Below the pieces are notes generated by a model. The model was not told where the DNA came from and made no database searches. It worked only from the letters and a program-made list of their open reading frames with translations. Positions 1 to 13,000 of a DNA stretch of 64,000 nt are shown one piece after another. Every line of letters starts with the position of its first letter. Positions within the stretch are counted from its first letter, which is position 1. Both the position numbers and the translations under genes were made by a program. Source of the DNA: Amyelois transitella (taxonomy: Eukaryota; Arthropoda; Insecta; Lepidoptera; Pyralidae); the NCBI RefSeq assembly GCF_032362555.1, contig NC_083514.1, forward strand, positions 4,387,001 through 4,451,000, given 5' to 3'.

Positions 1-114
1 GAACCATCACCGTAGAGCACTTTTGAAAAATCCGCACGGCGTCGGTAGGTGTATCAAATGTAAGAGATCATAGCGTAAGTGTTGTTAGAGAGCGATGGCC
101 CGGCTGTCGGCGGG
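1..114 (-). other. MRTF 3' untranslated / downstream region
   Basis: This is the sequence immediately downstream of the MRTF stop codon on the minus strand. No poly(A) signal (AATAAA) is visible on the minus strand within these 114 bases, so the transcript very likely continues beyond the left edge of the window. Confidence 0.6.
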
Positions 115-3100
115 TCAGGTGGCGTCGTACTCGATGCGGTCCCACGAGTAGTGCTTGTGCGCGGGCCGCGGCGCCGGCCGCGACAGCGCGCCGCCCAGCA
201 GCGGGTCGCACTGCGCCACGGGGCCGCGCCCGAACAGGTTCGGGATGATCTCCGTGCTCATGTAATCGTACCCCTCCCCGTCCACGTTCATGTTAGAATT
301 CGAATCGATCAGCTCTTTCAAATCGAAATCGCATTGACGCTCCTCGAACGGCCCGTTCCGAGAATCTTCATTCTGAAATGACGGCAACGACAGATCGTCC
401 ATGTAATCGAAACTCGCTCTGGTGTAGTCGAGGATGTCGTTAGCGAGCGGGTTCATACCCATTCTCTCTGTGTCTTCGCCTATATCCATGGGAGTTTGCG
501 ATTTGTCTTCCGATCGGCTTGTGTCTCCCGAGAGCAGACTGAAAAAGTCGTGATCCGTTGATGAGTCGGGAGCTCCAAAGTTCGTGTGAAAATCATCGTT
601 AGAGAGAAGATCAACGTTCAGAGCGTGGTCGATATCGCCGCCATCGCAATGATTGACGGCCCGCATATCCGCATGATTCATAATCTCATTTTGTATGTCA
701 TCTAGTTCTCTCTGCAGTTCCTCGGCCGCCAGCGAATCTCTCACGCGCGTATCGTCGAGCACGTCGTCGGTCAGCACGTCAGTCGGAGAGAACGCATCGG
801 CAGTGTTGGTCATAAAATCATTCCGGACCTCGCGCGCGGTCTCGTCTACGGCGGACGCTGGCAGCTCGCCATTCTCAACCAGAATTTCTAGAACGTCGTC
901 CATTATCTGGCTGTCTTCTGTGCAGTCTCGGAGCGGCGGCGGCGGGGGAGGTGGAGGAGGCGGCGGGGGCGGGGGCGCCACGCGCTCCGGCTCGTAGTGA
1001 GTGGGTAGGATAGCGATTGGCACCACCTTGACGCCGTTGAGTATGTATGCCGGGTTCTTCTGATGGTTGGCGTCGTCCTTGGCGGCGGGCGAGGCGACGG
1101 TGAAGAGTCGCACGAGGCGGTCGGGCGCGGCGTCGCAGGCGGAGAGCACGTAGCGCGCGGGCGCGGGCGGCGGCGCGGCGGGCGCCTGCTGCAGCGCGTC
1201 CAGCTGCGCGCGCAGCTGCGTCATGCAGATGTGCGCCTGCAGCAGCCGCCGGCTCTGGTCACTGGCGGCCGCGCCCGCCGCTTCCCTTCGCACCGCCTCC
1301 ATCTGCTGCCTCGACGCCTCCAATTTCCTCTCCAGTTCTTCGATCTGCCGTCTCTGGGATTGCACTATGTCCTCCGAGGGATCGTCCAGTCTCGACTCGG
1401 GAGAGGCCACCGACGCGATCGAAGCTATCGATGCGACCGATGCCGGGGAGCGCGGAGCTTCCTCCTGCTTGTCCATGAAAGTCCGAAGTCGTTGAATCAA
1501 TTGCGGTTTCGGTCCGGAAACGGGTAAGTTTCGGCGCTTGCACTCGGCGCGTAAATCAGAGACTTTCATGTCTTCGAAGCGAGAAGCGATGGTGAAGGAA
1601 GCGAGAGGAGCGGGCGGAGGAGGCGGGGGTGGAGGCGCGGTGTATGCGTCGGAGCAATCAGACGCCACGGACGCGGCGGGGGACGCCGGCATCAGTTGCA
1701 ATAGTAGTTGCTGTTGTTGCAGTAGCAGCTCGTATGGCGTCTCCACTGAGTTGGGTGGCGAAATAGATTTCTGCGCGTTTGGTGGTCCTTTGTACTCGTG
1801 GAACTTGAAGCGGGCTTTCGGCTGCTGTTTTTGCTTATTCTTCTTGCGGTTTTTGTCTTTGCCGGGGGCGGGGTGTTGCGGAGGGGATGCGACGCTGGCG
1901 GGGGATAGAGTGGAGGGTGGGGATGGTGAAGGAGAGACCTCTTCGGGTGGTCCGCAGTAAGATGAAGGGTGCTGAGGTCTGCCGGAGGCGCCCTCGCTGG
2001 TGGCTTTGAAGGCGAGAATGCCGGTCTTTACAGCGGTCTCGATGTTCTCCTCTGTGTGGAGGATGTTCTTCTTGATGAGTTCCAAAGGTCCGGGCCTGTG
2101 TGACAGCTGGTCGTTGAGTTGGTCAGCTAGTCGCGCCTTCTTTAACATACGTTGTTTTTCCGCCAGGCTCGGATCCACATGGCTCTCCTGTAATCATAGA
2201 AATGGAAGTAAGTTCTTGTTTTAGTACCTAACTTTTGTGTAATTTCTAGAGTTCAAACTTTAAACGCACTGACGACATCGATCATTTAAATGACACTATG
2301 TCTATTTAATATCGAAAATACTATACATATTAGAATCGAAATCAATGTTGCATATAATCAAAACAAAACTCTTCGAAACTGAAATCCGTGAAAGAAAACG
2401 CACCTGTTCTAAAATGTGTAATCGTTCTAATTCTTGGCGGTCGGGCCGCCGCTGAATCTTCGCCTTGAGTAAATCTCCGGTTTTTGCTCGCTGTAATTGT
2501 TTGCATTGTTCAAAATACGCTGGCGGCGTTTTCTGAGCTGTAAAAACAATTTCAAAGTCTTTATGAGTATACGGTATTTATTTATTAAAATGATTGCTTT
2601 TTTACCCGCTAACAACATATTTTCTATCGTATCTGCAATTGTAACAGTAATGATATATGTTACTCGTGTCATGCACTAATAGTTTCAACTTTGATGTCAT
2701 AATAAAATAATGCATTGCCAAAACTTGAAATATAACGCATATTTCAAATTTTGGCAATGCTCTCAGGACATTCGAATATTGACGGTAATGTCTTTTTTCA
2801 TGATAATAAAAGCTAATGTTCTGTCGTCAACCGCTAGTCCGATGCATAGCTGTAAATCGTGGGGTATTTTTCTTGTAACGTCTGTTGGAAAACCTCATTA
2901 GCGAGCTGCTTTCGGCTCGTAAATAAAATTGTTGCGCCCACGCGCGCGACTACGCTCGCGGCCACGGGCGCCTGCCCGCAGCATTCAGACTAATTACCTC
3001 TGCTCATATCGCTATTAATTGGACTATAATTTAATTACCCTTTGGTTCTTACGTCTATGGAGCGCGCAGAGTGCTTTGCACATTGATTGTTACTGCGCAA

Positions 3101-6100
3101 TTTTCCATTAAATAAAAATAACGTTTCATATACTTTATTTACATGAACTTTTATGCTAGACAAAATAACTATTATTATCTACATTAAAATAATAATTAAA
3201 CCGAATTGAGTTTGCATAAGGTCAAATTCAAATTCAAATTCAAAATTTTTATTCATTATTATAGGATACTATATATTTCTTAATAATTGTCGTATGGTTT
3301 AACAACATTGGATGACGTCAAATAAATTACTTAAAAACTAAGTTTACTGCCGCTTCCAAGGCGTCAGTGCAGAAGAAGCGGTAACAAGGTGGTCTTAGTC
3401 ATGAGTCGGTTTCGCGTTCTCTTTTACAAAAAAGCTTTATTAGTGGACGTGTTCAGAAATGTGTATCCGATAACTATAATATCTGTACTTACGGGGCATA
3501 ATTCCTTGCGCCACAAGCTGCGTTATGGGCCTTCGCATCATCAGTTTAACTTTCAAAGCTGTCAAAAGAAAAAATAATCTAATAAATAACATTTTATGCA
3601 AATCAACATTATAATCATACTACAATGGCATAATTTTCCTGTCGTTATAAATAAGTACTATTGTAAGCAGATATTTCAATTGGCATTCGATTAATGTAAG
3701 CATATGAATTGGAGTCTAAATGGGTATTCATAAACGATCGTTTAGGAGTCTCCTTTTCCATACAATGACGACTAATGAATGCTGTTGCGTAGGAAAATAC
3801 GGTGTTGTGACGCTGGTATCGGGTTGACTTTGAGGCCGACAATCGATAGTTTGTAGGACGTGATCGATGGCAATCGACGCAAGCTTATATCGATCAAGCC
3901 CGCAGGAGTGGCGTAGGCGAATAGAGTTCTGTATTCTTGTTTGCGTGTAGACAAGCGGGGAACGGAACGACGGACGGACAACGCTGGCACGGCGCCAAAG
4001 TAAATAAACACTGCACAAGGAAACTAGTGTTATGCCGCGACCGTATTACAGACGAAACATTCACTACCACTGGGCCGAATATTGTGGGTTACTGGGCGTC
4101 TACGCTTCAATTGAATTTCGTTAGAACCGAACCGCCTTAAAGTACGCAGTGTCACAGTTAATCATTTATTTGTGTAGTCCATGGATAAATTCGTAAAAAA
4201 ATTACAATTACTATTTTTTTTTTAAATTTGCTAAGGTAATAATAAGGTTTTCAGATAAATTTATTTTTATCCTAATTTTTCCCATTTACAGCAATAGCCT
4301 TTTTTAGTTGATCGTTTCATCGTTTAAATAATACATATGTAGATAGGTTGTTAGGTGTTAGGTGCCGTGTGGTTCCCGGCACAAATGGAAAAAAAATAGG
4401 ACCACTCCATCTCTTTCCCATGGATGTCGTAAAACGCGACTAAGGAATGGGGATTCTTCTGTTAGGCGATAGGCTAGCAACCTGTCACTGGAATCCCAAT
4501 TGTATCATTAAGCCAAACAGCCGTCTTCACCGCGAGGAATATAGACGGACTATATGTATGTGACATTCTTTTATTTTACGACATCCTCGCGAGCATTCGA
4601 GTTGATGCGCATAACAACGGAGGAGAGTTTACATTATTTATCAGTAAAGCCAGTCGCGACTGCGCCTGCGCAATATGGCCGGAAATGCGTACTGTGACAG
4701 CATATTGATGCGAAAAGACGACGACCTGTCTTAATAAATTCAAAATCTATATTCAAGGACATATGCCTGGTCTGGTCACACGGTAATTTTTTATGACTTT
4801 ATAACAATGCTTTTATTTTTTTCTCTGCGCAAGCCTCAGTTTTTTTACGAATATAATATTAATTTAAAATCACAGCATCGAGCGTCTTACTTTTCATGCT
4901 ACAATTTCGATGAGAAAAATGCCGTTACATATACTAGGTACATAATCTTTATCATCAGATTGCGTGCTTAATTAGGCGTTTATTTTGCATACTTACTATG
5001 GAAAATAAAGGCCTAATTAAATAAGATCAAAACATATTTATTTTCTAAGTATTATTAATATCATTTCCACGAACGAGGGAACTGTCCTCATTTCTAATAT
5101 CAAATTCTATTTTCCTACCTATGACTGAGAGACTCTTCATATACACATGTGTTTTTCCACAAGTACTGGTCACATAAAAGTATATTTTACTTATTATGCC
5201 ATTACAGACGCAATAAATGTATGAGAACGGTACCACTTTGACATTACAATGATTTGTTGCGGCAGTCTCCATTCGGCGTTACATAAATTTGTGTTAAATG
5301 TTTATCTGAGTCATTGACATTTATAGATGGCAAAACAAATACTTTTATCGTTCTGAGGAATAATTGCACATTTATGTTCCAGTTATCTAGAAAGTAGGTA
5401 CTACTCGATAGTAGGGATTAAAACTCTGCCTCCAACAATGGATAGGGGCCCGATTCCCACGCAAATGAAAGAAGTTCACTTTCTAAAAACATCTTTAACT
5501 AAGTTTTGTTTGTGTATTCTCAGTAATCGAACTTCGAAAAACCAAAAGTTGTGAAATGTTACTCGAACTCTTTTCTTTTTTTTGTCTAAAGAAAAATTTG
5601 CAATCACTGGTTAGAAGCGGTATGCATCAATCTTTCCGCAACAAGTTCTTGATGAGCTAGCATGAATGCAGAGATAATGGAAGTGGCAAAGATGTAATCA
5701 GCCTACCCCTCCGGAAAAGAGGCGTTAATATAATGAAAATAAAAAAGAGGGGGTATACTAACATTCCTTGTGTTTGCCCATAGCCGGCTGCAGCGGGCTG
5801 TCGTCGACGACCACTTTGGGCGGCGACACGCGCGGCGAGCTGGACGGCTCGCTCGCGCCGCTACCGCTCGCCTCTCGTCCTGCCATCTCCTCGGCGCCCG
5901 AGCTGTTGCACAAATATATAAATATAAAATTCAATTTAATGAATAAATTGTACTGGTAAGATAGTTCAAACTGGGTCAAATTGTGGTGTCATTATTTTGC
6001 CGGCCTTTTTGTTTACCTCCATACGTAACGGCAGGCAAGGTAATCATTTTTTGTATTTTATTTACTACACAGCGGGAGCAATTGGAGAGACAAAAACCAT

Positions 6101-7182
6101 CAAGATTGTTTAAAGAACGTTGTTTATGCTTGAACATTATAAACAATGTAAATATTTATTTGTTATCATTTTGTCATTGAAAATACCTTCCACTAATATT
6201 CGATTCAATGATATTATCATTTATCGATATATATATTATATTTTCGACACAATTTCTTGCACAGAAAGAATGAGTCATATATTGCGTTTGCGAGGAAGGC
6301 AACCTTATTTTCTATTTCTGAACTAGATATCTCATTCTGAATCATAAGTTATAACCATCAACGATCAAATATAATGGTCACATTGATAAATTAAATGTTT
6401 ATTGGTTTGTTTTATTACAGTTTTACAGCACCGCTAATTATAATCTCAATAGGGTAGGTACTTTATCTTCATGTAACCAGGGCAGAAGACTCGGAATAAT
6501 TTTCTCGCAACAATAACATTTGCATTAAAATCTAAAAAACGTTTGTTTGTAAACTCTTTATTGCACATAAAAATAAATAAAACAAATTACAAAACAGTTA
6601 TTGGATTTAGAAGAATATGTACAATGGCGGACTTATCCCCAATGGGATTTCTTCCAGTCAACCAAAAACGTTTTATCAATTGGCAATACAAATGCAGGGT
6701 AATCAAATTTTTACCGTGTGACTTCCTGTTTGATTTAGGATTTTTTGATTGCCTTCTGAAAAATTGCTTATGTATTTTCAGCTGCAGATTTTCTTTAAGC
6801 CCTACGTTCCAAGTTAATCCCTTACCTATTTAATTCGTAAAGTGTTTCTTACCTTACAAATATCTAAGCTAACTTTTCCAATTAACGTTTGGTCTTCTAG
6901 TTAGTTTCGTGTCTATTTGTTCCTTAACCTTATTTATAACCGTAGTAAGTGTTTTTTACCTGAAAATATCGTCTGAAGGCGGCGTAGCCGGCGTACGCGG
7001 CAGTGAGACAGGCGACACCGGGGAGGCGGGTCGGCTGCGCTCGCGTCGGTGCTGCGGCTTGAACCACTCAGGGTAGATGGCGCTCAGAGTCTCCACCAGG
7101 TCGTGGTCCAGCGTGACCCGCCACGAGGCGCGCTCCTCCGAGCCCTCTGACCCGCTGCCTCCGCCGCACGATGATCGGCTTT
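115..7182 (-). CDS. Mrtf: Myocardin-related transcription factor (MRTF/MAL), main four coding exons
   Basis: Coactivator of serum response factor whose RPEL motifs bind G-actin, coupling actin dynamics to cytoskeletal gene expression. It shuttles between cytoplasm and nucleus. Exons read on the minus strand are 7182-6960, 5902-5763, 2537-2404 and 2187-115; all have AG/GT borders and phases 2/1/0 that join without a break. Seen in order: a Ser/Pro-rich leader, RPEL motif 1 (core RRPDRQELERLHIL, end of the 2537-2404 exon), RPEL motif 2 (core HRPGPLELIKKNIL, start of the last exon), a basic stretch with KARFKFHEYKGP (myocardin B-box type), a Gln-rich run, a SAP domain (MKVSDLRAECKRRNLPVSG), a long coiled coil (QRRQIEELERKLEASRQQ), a run of 15 prolines and an acidic C-terminal activation region. 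The last exon encodes 690 aa; with the remote first exon the protein would be ~929 aa. The vertebrate-type first RPEL is not evident. The family call is firm. Confidence 0.93.
2712..2760. repeat. Foldback hairpin, 22-bp arms, 5-nt loop
   Basis: Arms 2712-2733 and 2739-2760 are complementary over 22 positions with a single C/T difference, which becomes a G-U pair on one strand. The loop is AACGC. It sits in an MRTF intron. Confidence 0.85.
3200..3400 (-). mobile_element. 3' end of a non-LTR element with AAATTC repeat tail
   Basis: A short tandem AAATTC tail (about 3225-3245) is followed by ~150 bases resembling a dispersed lepidopteran LINE 3' UTR (GCCGCTTCCAAGGCGTCAG nearby). The tail at the low-coordinate side implies minus orientation. 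The family was recognised by general resemblance only. Confidence 0.4.
4362..4562 (+). mobile_element. SINE-like repeat (family A), diverged copy
   Basis: Starts with the family head GTGCCGTGTGGTTCCCGGCA and runs through the CATGGATGTCGTAAAA and GGCTAGCAACCTGTCAC segments. The ATAGACG tail is degenerate and the 3' hairpin eroded. Confidence 0.8.
5660..5735 (+). mobile_element. RTE LINE 3' end fragment
   Basis: Contains the terminal pattern CCTACCCCTCCGG...AAAGAGGCGT found at the 3' end of the RTE element at 52.0-53.9 kb. Confidence 0.7.
5903..6959 (-). other. MRTF intron, AT-rich
   Basis: Between two MRTF exons. No recognisable gene or repeat beyond short chance ORFs. Confidence 0.6.
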
Positions 7183-7802
7183 CTGATGATGAAAAATGTG
7201 GAGTAAATTTTTATGTTTCATAAACTTAAACTAGGGAGGGACTAGGCCATCTTACAGACTAGGGTTTGAAATAAGTAATAGGTACTTGGGTCTTTTCTTG
7301 TGTCCGCACGGAGTGAAACATGGATGAAAACTTTGCTGCTATATAGCAGGAAAGTCAACAAACAATCTAAACAAGGATCAATTTTAAGAAGCAAAAAGTT
7401 AAACTTGCCCATATTTAAAAATAAAAAAATAGTTTACGTCACATTCGCGGATAGGAAAATTTAGAATATAGTCCAAATAAGCTATACATTGGCGTGTTTG
7501 TTTACGGCTTTCAATCAGCCGATGCTATTGGACGTCATGAGATCGGAATGCTCAGTATGTGTTGTACATATTGCGGTAATGCGAATGGAGAAGCTAATGA
7601 AATTGAATGATTTCTACAGTATAAATCCTTATTTTGTGCGTCCATTTATCTTCTTTATAAGATGTGTATTAAAAAGTGCTCTAACATATTTATGCACAAC
7701 CGGAAGCTCTAAGCTCATTTTTATTTATTGTTATTTTCAATACGCTTGAAAATAACAAGAAATTTAAATAAAGTGGTTTTTTTAATTTCTTGTTTAACTT
7801 TA

Positions 7803-7850
7803 CTTATTTTAATTTATTTTATTTATTTATTTATTTATTCTTTATTGTAA
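7803..7850. repeat. ATTT/TTTA microsatellite
   Basis: Tandem ATTT units, partly imperfect. Confidence 0.85.
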
Positions 7851-8787
7851 CAATTACAATTTGTAAAGTACAATAGGCGGACTATTATTGTTTAACTTCT
7901 TCTTTAACCAACGATATTTGTTCGTTATTCATTGCGATCACAGAATAAAAGAAACAAAAAAATATTGTTAACGTTGGGTGCGGATGGTAGATCACCGGAT
8001 GAGTTCGGGTGTGGCGTTTAGTACGATGCGGTACAAAACGACTATACATATTTGAGCGCGCTGATTGTTTCTGGTCCTTGAACGTGTTTGCGATAGCCAA
8101 AGCATCAGCTCTTTGATGCATTCGGCCTGGAGAGCACTGCCGCATCCAAATTGATTTCAGTTCACGTCAAACAATATTCTTTTTAGCAACTTATTCTAAC
8201 TAAAACGAACTATGAAGATCAATAAATAATAAAAATATTTTTTAATCCGCCTTCCGTAAAAGTGCGAATGTTTTAAATCGTTATCTGTATCCCGAAGCGA
8301 GAAAAGATGGTAAGGTTACGTAATGTTTAAAACTCGCAATAAAGCCGAAAATACGAGGGGGAATAAATAAAACATCTGTCAGCTTACGTGAGTTATGCAA
8401 TATAAAACTAAAAGTTAGGTAAACATGTGAAGACTTCAAAAACATCCAATAATCTATTTTGTTGTAAAAATTGCACAAGCAGGCGCAGCGCAATTTTGCT
8501 CGTCGAAAGCTTGTTGGTAATTAGTTACATCTTTATTTATATGCCCTAATATTAGCAAAAACGACATATTCAGTAAATATTAAATATGTTCGTAAGACTA
8601 TAGGGTCTCCAAAAGTATTATAATAACGATCATTCGGACAAATATACTATACTGTAATTTCTTAAATTAGAAAGAAAACATATCTGAATGGTATTGAAAT
8701 CCGCAACAAAATCCGATAAGGTAAAGAAGATATGTGTATATACTGATAAATAGACTTACAAATTCATTTGTCACACATTATACCTTC

Positions 8788-8893
8788 AGCCAAACAGCTG
8801 TCCGTGGCCTATTAGTCTTTACAAGACTGTTGGCTCTGTCTACCCCGCAAGGGATATAGACGTGATTATATGTATATGTATGTATGTATGTAT
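8788..8893 (+). mobile_element. SINE-like repeat (family A), 3' half
   Basis: 5'-truncated copy with the 3' hairpin (TCTACCCCGCAAGGGATATA) and a TATG repeat tail. Confidence 0.8.
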
Positions 8894-9747
8894 ACCTTCA
8901 GATATATTTGGTACCAACTGCTGCTTTGTTGGTACCAGCAGTATTCCAAAACAGATAATTTTATAATATAAACGTGTGTTACGCATTTTTACGCCGCTAT
9001 TACCGAACACATTTTTGTAAACAATCTTGCTCACGTGTTTCTGACTCATTACGAAGCTCGCTGCAAATTATTACTGACGCCAGAAAACTGTTTGCTTTGC
9101 CGTAAGCATAAACATGCATAAAGGCCAATAATTAAATAATACCAAACTAATATGAATAATTATGGACTTTTGCGTATTTATAATTAAGAATCTAGAGAAG
9201 GTATGTCCTTTCATCGACGAAAGGTACATTTCATCCTGGTAAAACTATAGTTCTAGTAACTAACTTCATACCCAAGTGGTAAAATGATCGGCGACCTGTA
9301 TTTTTGCAATTGAGTTTGGTTATATATTCTGCGGTTGGTTAGGTCGTATACGATACGTAAATTCAAATAAAAAGAAAACAAAAATTAACAAGCTATACGT
9401 ACACGTCATAACCATTGAGATAAATTATGACAAACGTTTTCATAAATTGTTTATAGTTGCATTTCTGTTACACACACGCAATTCCTACCCACGACTACCG
9501 CTGGGAATGTTCCCGAATCGAGCATATATTGTTAGCTGTTTCTCTGTCATTGAGTTGAGGTAGTCACCGCACTGATTTGTCTGGTGTCAACACCTCCCAC
9601 GCTGGCCGCTGCATCATAATACGGTACCGTATGGAAAACTACGTAGGATAAAACGGTCAAGCATTTGTTACATTGTGTATAATTTATCAAACTTTTCTGG
9701 ATTAAGTCATGCAATGATCTAAATAAGAGTATTTTTATTAGTCACTA

Positions 9748-11613
9748 TCTATACATATAATAAAATTGTAGAAAAGTGCTGTCTGTACATTGAAAATAAA
9801 AATAAAAAAAATAGCAGGGGTTATTGTTATGTCGATGTCGAACCCAAAAACGTAATTAACTTTTTTTTTGTCTGTTTGTCGGTTTGTCTGTTTGTCGGTT
9901 TGTCTGTTTGTCTGTTCACGCTAATCTCAGAAACGGCTGAACCGAGTTGGATGCAATTTTCACGAATATATTGTGGTATGCTTCAGTTATGCTTTAGTGT
10001 TTGTTTCATGTCAATCGGTTCATAAATAAAAAAGTTATGTCAAATTAAAGAATCACGTCGAACACTATTCTATGCTTATACATAGGCACCATTAATCTCC
10101 GCAACTATTTGACGGATTTGGTTGAAATTTTGTACCGACATATTTTAGAGCCTGGCGCAACATAAAGACTACTTTTTACCGCGGGAAAACATCCGTTTCC
10201 CATGGGAATCGGTAGTATATTGTTTTTTTAACGCCTGTTCCGGTCAACGAACGACGTCGATCATTGTTACTAGATAGGTAAATTACATCTATCTATACAT
10301 CTATACATATAATAAAATTGTAGAAAAGTGCTGTCTGTACATTGAAAATAAAAATAAAAAAAATAGCAGGGGTTGTTGTTATGTCGATGTCGAACCCAAA
10401 AACGTAATTAACTTTTTTTTTGTCTGTTTGTCGGTTTGTCTGTTTGTCGGTTTGTCTGTTTGTCTGTTCACGCTAATCTCAGAAACGGCTGAACCGAGTT
10501 GGATGCGGTTTTCACGAATATATTGTGGTATGCTTCAGTTATGCTTTAGTGTTTGTTTCATGTCAATCGGTTCATAAATAAAAAAGTTATGTCAAATTAA
10601 AGAATCACGTCGAACACTATTCTATGCTTATACATAGGCACCATTAATCTCCGCAACTATTTGACGAATTTGGTTGAAATTTTGTACCGACATATTTTAG
10701 AGCCTGGCGCAACATAAAGACTACTTTTTACCGCGGGAAAACATCCGTTTCCCATGGGAATCGGTAGTATATTGTTTTTTTAACGCCTGTTCCGGTCAAC
10801 GAACGACGTCGATCATTGTTACTAGATAGGTAAATTACAATCATTAATAGAATATGTTATAGTTACTTATTACCTTGGAATTGACTGGATTACCATGGGA
10901 AAAAAATTAAAAGGGCTCATCTAAATTCTTTCTACTTAAGTTAGTTTAGGCTGATATCATAAACTATAAGAATAATTTACCGAGGGAAATCATAGTACTC
11001 CCATGGGAATGAAAAAACATTGTTCTTTTACGGCTGAAGGTAGTTTGTAAGCTGTTGAATTTTAAGAATAATGTCGAACAGATTCCTTCCAGTTTCCCGT
11101 GGGTCTGAGATGTTATCCCGCGGTAAAAAGTAACATAAGTGTTGTTATTTCCAAGCCTAAACTAACTGTTTGCCAAATTTCATCCATATCTGTTCAGTAG
11201 TTTTTGCGAGAAAGACTAACAAATATGCGTCTATACAAAGTTTCGCGTTTATATTATTAGTAAGAGTTAATTCTATTACGAATAACTACTTTTTTTCTCT
11301 GTTAGTAGAATTTACTGAAACTTTATAATAATTTTTATTTATAATAAATATCTTTATAGAGAAGTTAAATAAAAATTATCGGTTTAGGAATCGCGGTTCA
11401 GCTTAGGATGGACGTTTGTCGGTTGCATACGACGACTGCGCGCGCGGGTAGGTATATAAAGCGCGCCGAGAACCGCGCCGCGCCATTAAAGTAGGTTTTT
11501 TAGCTACCCAAAATGACTGTGATTATGATCCAAAATAAAAATAAGTATATATTTAAAAAAAAACGCTGCTCATAGTCACTATTCCACGCGAACGAAGTCG
11601 CGGGCACAGCTAG
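9748..11613 (+). mobile_element. Nested/tandem Helitron-like cluster
   Basis: Begins A|TCTATACATATAATAAA and ends ...CACAGCTAG|T after a short GCG...CGC stem, the Helitron TC...CTRR pattern. The first ~550 bases are present twice in tandem with a 552-base period (9748-10300 and 10300-10840), differing at only a few positions. Near the middle is a minus-orientation Helitron-type 5' end (TCTTACTAATAATATAAACG, read from 11265 downward), so at least two elements are nested. No Rep/helicase frame is present; all are nonautonomous. Confidence 0.75.
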
Positions 11614-12359
11614 TACATAATATGTTTACTAACATGTTATCACGGTTAAATCATTTGTTGAAACCAAGCAAGCCTTACAACAAATCTAAATCTTTTTCGC
11701 AGCCACACAGTACATCTATATAAACTACCTTAAGATAAAAAGCTGGCTCGAATTTGTTTTTATTTTGACTATCAATACAGGTCAAGGCTCCATGACAAAG
11801 GAAAAAAGCGTGTATTACACGTGCGGTAGTAGTGGCGCGTCAATCATTATGTCTGCGTAGGCAGGCAGATTACACGAATCGCCACCGCTACTTCTTTCAT
11901 AGTGACACTTTTGTAAATAATTAATTGCGCTAAACATGTCGAATGAATAATTTGCCAGTAGTCAACATCAACATTCGTAGGTAGCTGTCGACTTTCGAAG
12001 ACCAGTGCTTTAAAAAAATTAGCTGTTGAATTATGTACTTACGTCGAGACTCGTCACACTATATTCTTTGGAAATATGATAATTCTTGATTCTTTTTATT
12101 GAGAACTGTCATAAAATATAAGAATATAAAGTCGTACTAGAACGTCGTAAGATAAAAGAACGTAGTAAAGTGAATATCTTCTGATCCTGTTTCATAGCCT
12201 TTCAATTCCAAGCAAAAGACATCAACGAGTTACATAGTATTTTGAGTACCGAGTGTATGACAGGAGGACTCGCTTTATGTTTAAATATGACAAACCTAAA
12301 AATATGTTCAAACATCCTGTGCGATTTTACAAAATCGTCTACTACTGTAGATTCCTTGA

Positions 12360-12505
12360 TGAATTCGGGGATTTCCTGGCAAAATGTCAGGTTAAGTATA
12401 CCCTTAACCGCCGAGATTACATGAAGAGAGTTAACAATGTGGAAGAAGCGAAAGAAGTAAGCAGGGATCAGTACTGTTCGCGTGAAAAAGTAAAAAAGGA
12501 TCAAC
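12360..12505 (+). mobile_element. RTE LINE C-terminal/3' fragment
   Basis: Translates to a stretch (NRRDYMKRVNNVEEAKEV) closely resembling the C-terminus of the RTE element at 52.0 kb (NRRACMKRVMNVDEAIEV). It is broken and short. Confidence 0.75.
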
Positions 12506-12701
12506 TTTAAGAGCTTTTGAAATCATTTTATGATCATTTTTTCCAATAACTTGTTTACATGTTAGCAAGCTACTTGACAACCCTGCATTCTTGTCAACGG
12601 CCCAAATTGCAGAACGAATTTCTCTCCAATTTGACAAATATCCAAATACTTACCTTTACAAAAAGCGCTTATGTTAATCTCTCTCTCTCAATTCTATCTT
12701 A

Positions 12702-12788
12702 AAGCCAAATAGCTGAACGTGGCCTATCAGTCTTTACAAGACTGTTGGCTCTGTCTACCCCGCAAGGAATATAGACGTGATTATATTT
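12702..12788 (+). mobile_element. SINE-like repeat (family A), 3' part
   Basis: 5'-truncated copy ending in the conserved hairpin and ATAGACGTGATTATAT tail. Confidence 0.8.
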
Positions 12789-13000
12789 ATGTACAAAAAG
12801 CGCCATCTAGTTAAACTAGTTTTTGCAAGAATGTTGAAAGGAAACCATATGTCCTTCTCCAGACTCCTTATAAAAGAAGAAATTTCAATAAGATTAATTC
12901 AGAAGATAACTCGTGGAGATTTAAGAAACAAACAAATAACTTACTTTTGCATTTAAAATTTAAGTTAGAATATAAAAGAATACAATGATATCAATGCACA

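Larger units (their letters stand above)
2538..5762 (-). other. MRTF intron with SINE-like copy, LINE tail and hairpin
   Basis: No coding signal is visible. The intron holds a 49-base foldback (2712-2760), an AAATTC-tailed LINE 3' end (3200-3400), a SINE-like copy (4362-4562) and an RTE 3' fragment (5660-5735). The rest is AT-rich unique sequence with short chance ORFs. Confidence 0.6.

Noticed and set aside
1063..1527. 154-codon plus-strand ORF opposite MRTF
   Set aside because: Antisense shadow of the GC-rich MRTF coding exon; low-complexity Arg/Gly composition.
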